The notes under the pieces are model-generated. The model did no database searches. It had not been told where the DNA came from and was given only the letters and a program-made list of their open reading frames with translations. This document shows, piece by piece, positions 8,535 through 10,021 of a stretch of DNA of 10,021 nucleotides (positions are counted from its first letter, which is position 1; each line of letters begins with the position of its first letter). Source of the stretch: Halieaceae bacterium UBA3479. Its GTDB lineage: Bacteria; Pseudomonadota; Gammaproteobacteria; Pseudomonadales; Halieaceae. A program made the translations under genes and the position numbers. The DNA is taken from NCBI GenBank assembly GCA_002377985.1, contig DFQW01000030.1, positions 1 to 10,021 on the forward strand. Reading direction: 5' to 3'.

Positions 8535-10021
8535 CGAGGACCTTTCGCGCCGCCTCTGGGATCGGGGTGCCCGGACCAAAAATCAGGGCGACACCGCGCG
8601 CCTCAAGAAACGCATAATCCTGCTGGGGAATCACACCACCGGCAATGACAATAATGTCATCTGCTCCCTCAGCTTTAAGGGCTTCGATTAATTGCGGCAC
8701 CAGTGTTTTATGACCCGCCGCAAGCGACGAGGCGCCCACAACGTGCACGTCATTTTCAATGGCCTGCCTTGCAACCTCCTCCGGGGTGGAAAACATGGGA
8801 GACAAATCCACGTCAAAGCCTACGTCAGCAAACGCAGTCGCAACGACTTTTGCACCTCGATCGTGTCCATCTTGCCCCATTTTGGCAACCAACATTCTGG
8901 GTCTGCGACCGTGTCGCTCGACAAATGCGTTGATGTCCATCGAGATACCCTCCCAATTCGCGTCCTCCGCGTAGGCAGCCCCGTAAACGCCCGAAACTGT
9001 CTGCGCATGGGCTACAAAGCGACCATAGACTTCCTCGAGGGCATCGGAAATTTCTCCGACCGTCGCCCTGCAGCGCGTTGCCTCGATTGCCAGTTCCAAC
9101 AGGTTGCCACTACCCGACTCCGCAGCCATCGTCAGCGCCTGCAAAGCCGAGGTGACGCTGTCTTCATTCCGGGCAGCGCGAATACTGGCGAGCCGCGCAA
9201 GCTGGGACTCACGCACCTGCTCGTTATCGATTTCAAGAATATCAACCGCATCCTGCTCGTCTATCTGGAACCGGTTCACGCCCACAATCACGTCTTCTCC
9301 GCGATCAATCCGCGCCTGCTTCTTAGCGGCCGCTTCCTCAATACGCAGTTTCGGCAGCCCGCTCTCGATGGCCTTGGCCATGCCACCGAGCTCATCAATT
9401 TCCCGCATTAACTCACGTGCTTTTTCCGCCATGTCGTAGGTAAGCTGCTCCATCATGTAGGAACCACCCCACGGATCGACCACCTGACCAATACCTGTCT
9501 CTTCTTGCAGAATGAGCTGGGTATTGCGCGCGATCCTCGCGGCAAAATCCGATGGCAAGGCGATCGCTTCGTCCAGCGCATTGGTATGCAGAGACTGCGT
9601 GCCACCAAAAACCGCTGCCATGGCTTCAATGGTGGTCCTGACGATGTTGTTATAGGGATCCTGCTCGGTCAGGGACCAGCCGGAGGTCTGGCAATGGGTG
9701 CGCAACATCCCGCTCTTGGGATTCTGGGGCTTGAAAGTCGCCACGATCTCGGCCCACAGCAATCGCGCCGCGCGCATCTTGGCAATCTCCATATAGAAAT
9801 TCATACCAATACCCCAGAAAAAACTGAGGCGCGGGGCAAAATCGTCGATCTTCAACCCTGCTGCAATGGCCGTTTTGATGTACTCCTGACCGTCGGCCAG
9901 CGTATACGCGAGCTCGAGCGCCGCATTGGCGCCCGCCTCCTGCATGTGATAGCCAGAAATGGAAATGGTATTGAATTTCGGCAAATTGGCTGAGCAATAG
10001 GCAATGATGTCGCCGATAATG
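8512..10021 (-). CDS. scpA: Methylmalonyl-CoA mutase, catalytic and B12-binding part (N-terminus beyond window)
   Basis: An adenosylcobalamin-dependent mutase converting (R)-methylmalonyl-CoA to succinyl-CoA, which links propionyl-CoA (from odd-chain fat, valine, isoleucine, propionate) to the TCA cycle. About 502 C-terminal residues of an expected ~715 are seen; the reading frame stays open to the right edge. [10 protein letters not shown] near the visible start carries the active-site Tyr and His (codons 9949-9951 and 9946-9948, Tyr243/His244 of the Propionibacterium enzyme as I recall). [18 protein letters not shown] and the family signature [13 protein letters not shown]...DPWGGS follow. 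The C-terminal cobalamin domain has [11 protein letters not shown], whose His (codon 8863-8865) is the lower cobalt ligand, then [12 protein letters not shown] and [11 protein letters not shown]. Both domains in one chain identify the active large-subunit type (also called mcm or mutB). It overlaps meaB by 23 bases. The promoter and any partner subunit gene lie outside the window. Confidence 0.97.
   Translation of the reverse strand, partial: IIGDIIAYCSANLPKFNTISISGYHMQEAGANAALELAYTLADGQEYIKTAIAAGLKIDDFAPRLSFFWGIGMNFYMEIAKMRAARLLWAEIVATFKPQNPKSGMLRTHCQTSGWSLTEQDPYNNIVRTTIEAMAAVFGGTQSLHTNALDEAIALPSDFAARIARNTQLILQEETGIGQVVDPWGGSYMMEQLTYDMAEKARELMREIDELGGMAKAIESGLPKLRIEEAAAKKQARIDRGEDVIVGVNRFQIDEQDAVDILEIDNEQVRESQLARLASIRAARNEDSVTSALQALTMAAESGSGNLLELAIEATRCRATVGEISDALEEVYGRFVAHAQTVSGVYGAAYAEDANWEGISMDINAFVERHGRRPRMLVAKMGQDGHDRGAKVVATAFADVGFDVDLSPMFSTPEEVARQAIENDVHVVGASSLAAGHKTLVPQLIEALKAEGADDIIVIAGGVIPQQDYAFLEARGVALIFGPGTPIPEAARKVLDAINANS
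8540..8545 (-). promoter_or_regulatory. Ribosome binding site that decides the meaB start
   Basis: The minus strand reads AAAGGT 5 bases before ATG 8534, inside the end of the mutase gene. This supports ATG 8534 over the upstream TTG at 8579, which has no comparable site. Confidence 0.55.

Noticed and set aside
8535..8579. Longer meaB start at TTG 8579
   Set aside because: It adds 15 arginine-rich residues unlike MeaB N-termini, lacks a ribosome binding site, and the ATG at 8534 has a good one.
8692..9411. A 239-residue open frame on the plus strand opposite the methylmalonyl-CoA mutase gene
   Set aside because: It lies wholly antisense to a well-matched mutase, its translation resembles no family I know, and long antisense frames are common opposite GC-rich genes.

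Overview
The window is ordinary chromosomal DNA from a gammaproteobacterium. The evidence is gene order and protein similarity. Isocitrate dehydrogenase is divergent from rluE, and rluE is followed by mnmA, hflD and purB in the same order as in Escherichia coli. The proteins resemble their E. coli counterparts closely enough to place catalytic residues from memory. A methylmalonyl-CoA mutase/MeaB pair and moderately high GC suggest a free-living, possibly marine, aerobic heterotroph rather than an enteric. That placement is inference. No mobile element, CRISPR array, rRNA or tRNA gene was found.

Layout, left to right. Positions 1-746 (minus) hold the N-terminal 60% of NADP-type isocitrate dehydrogenase (icd), cut by the window edge. 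A 132-base divergent intergenic region (747-878) separates it from a plus-strand block: rluE (879-1460), mnmA (1511-2611), hflD (2608-3252, overlapping mnmA by 4 bases), purB (3351-4730) and roxA (4761-5858). A 91-base convergent gap (5859-5949) with a possible hairpin follows. The rest is a minus-strand block whose transcription enters from the right edge: methylmalonyl-CoA mutase (8512 to beyond 10021), meaB (7566-8534, overlapping the mutase by 23 bases) and the bifunctional NAD(P)HX repair enzyme nnr (5950-7536).

How the genes work together. The plus block is mainly about maintaining the translation apparatus. RluE makes a 23S rRNA pseudouridine, MnmA thiolates wobble uridine 34 of some tRNAs, and RoxA hydroxylates an arginine of ribosomal protein L16. 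PurB adds purine synthesis, and HflD is a small peripheral membrane protein of less clear role. The minus block is metabolic. The B12-dependent mutase turns (R)-methylmalonyl-CoA into succinyl-CoA at the end of propionyl-CoA breakdown, MeaB is its GTPase chaperone, and Nnr repairs hydrated NAD(P)H.

I see no previously undescribed system. The points most worth a second look are the mutase-meaB-nnr linkage, the grouping of three translation-modifying enzymes with nudJ absent, and a T-run with alternative hairpins just before purB.
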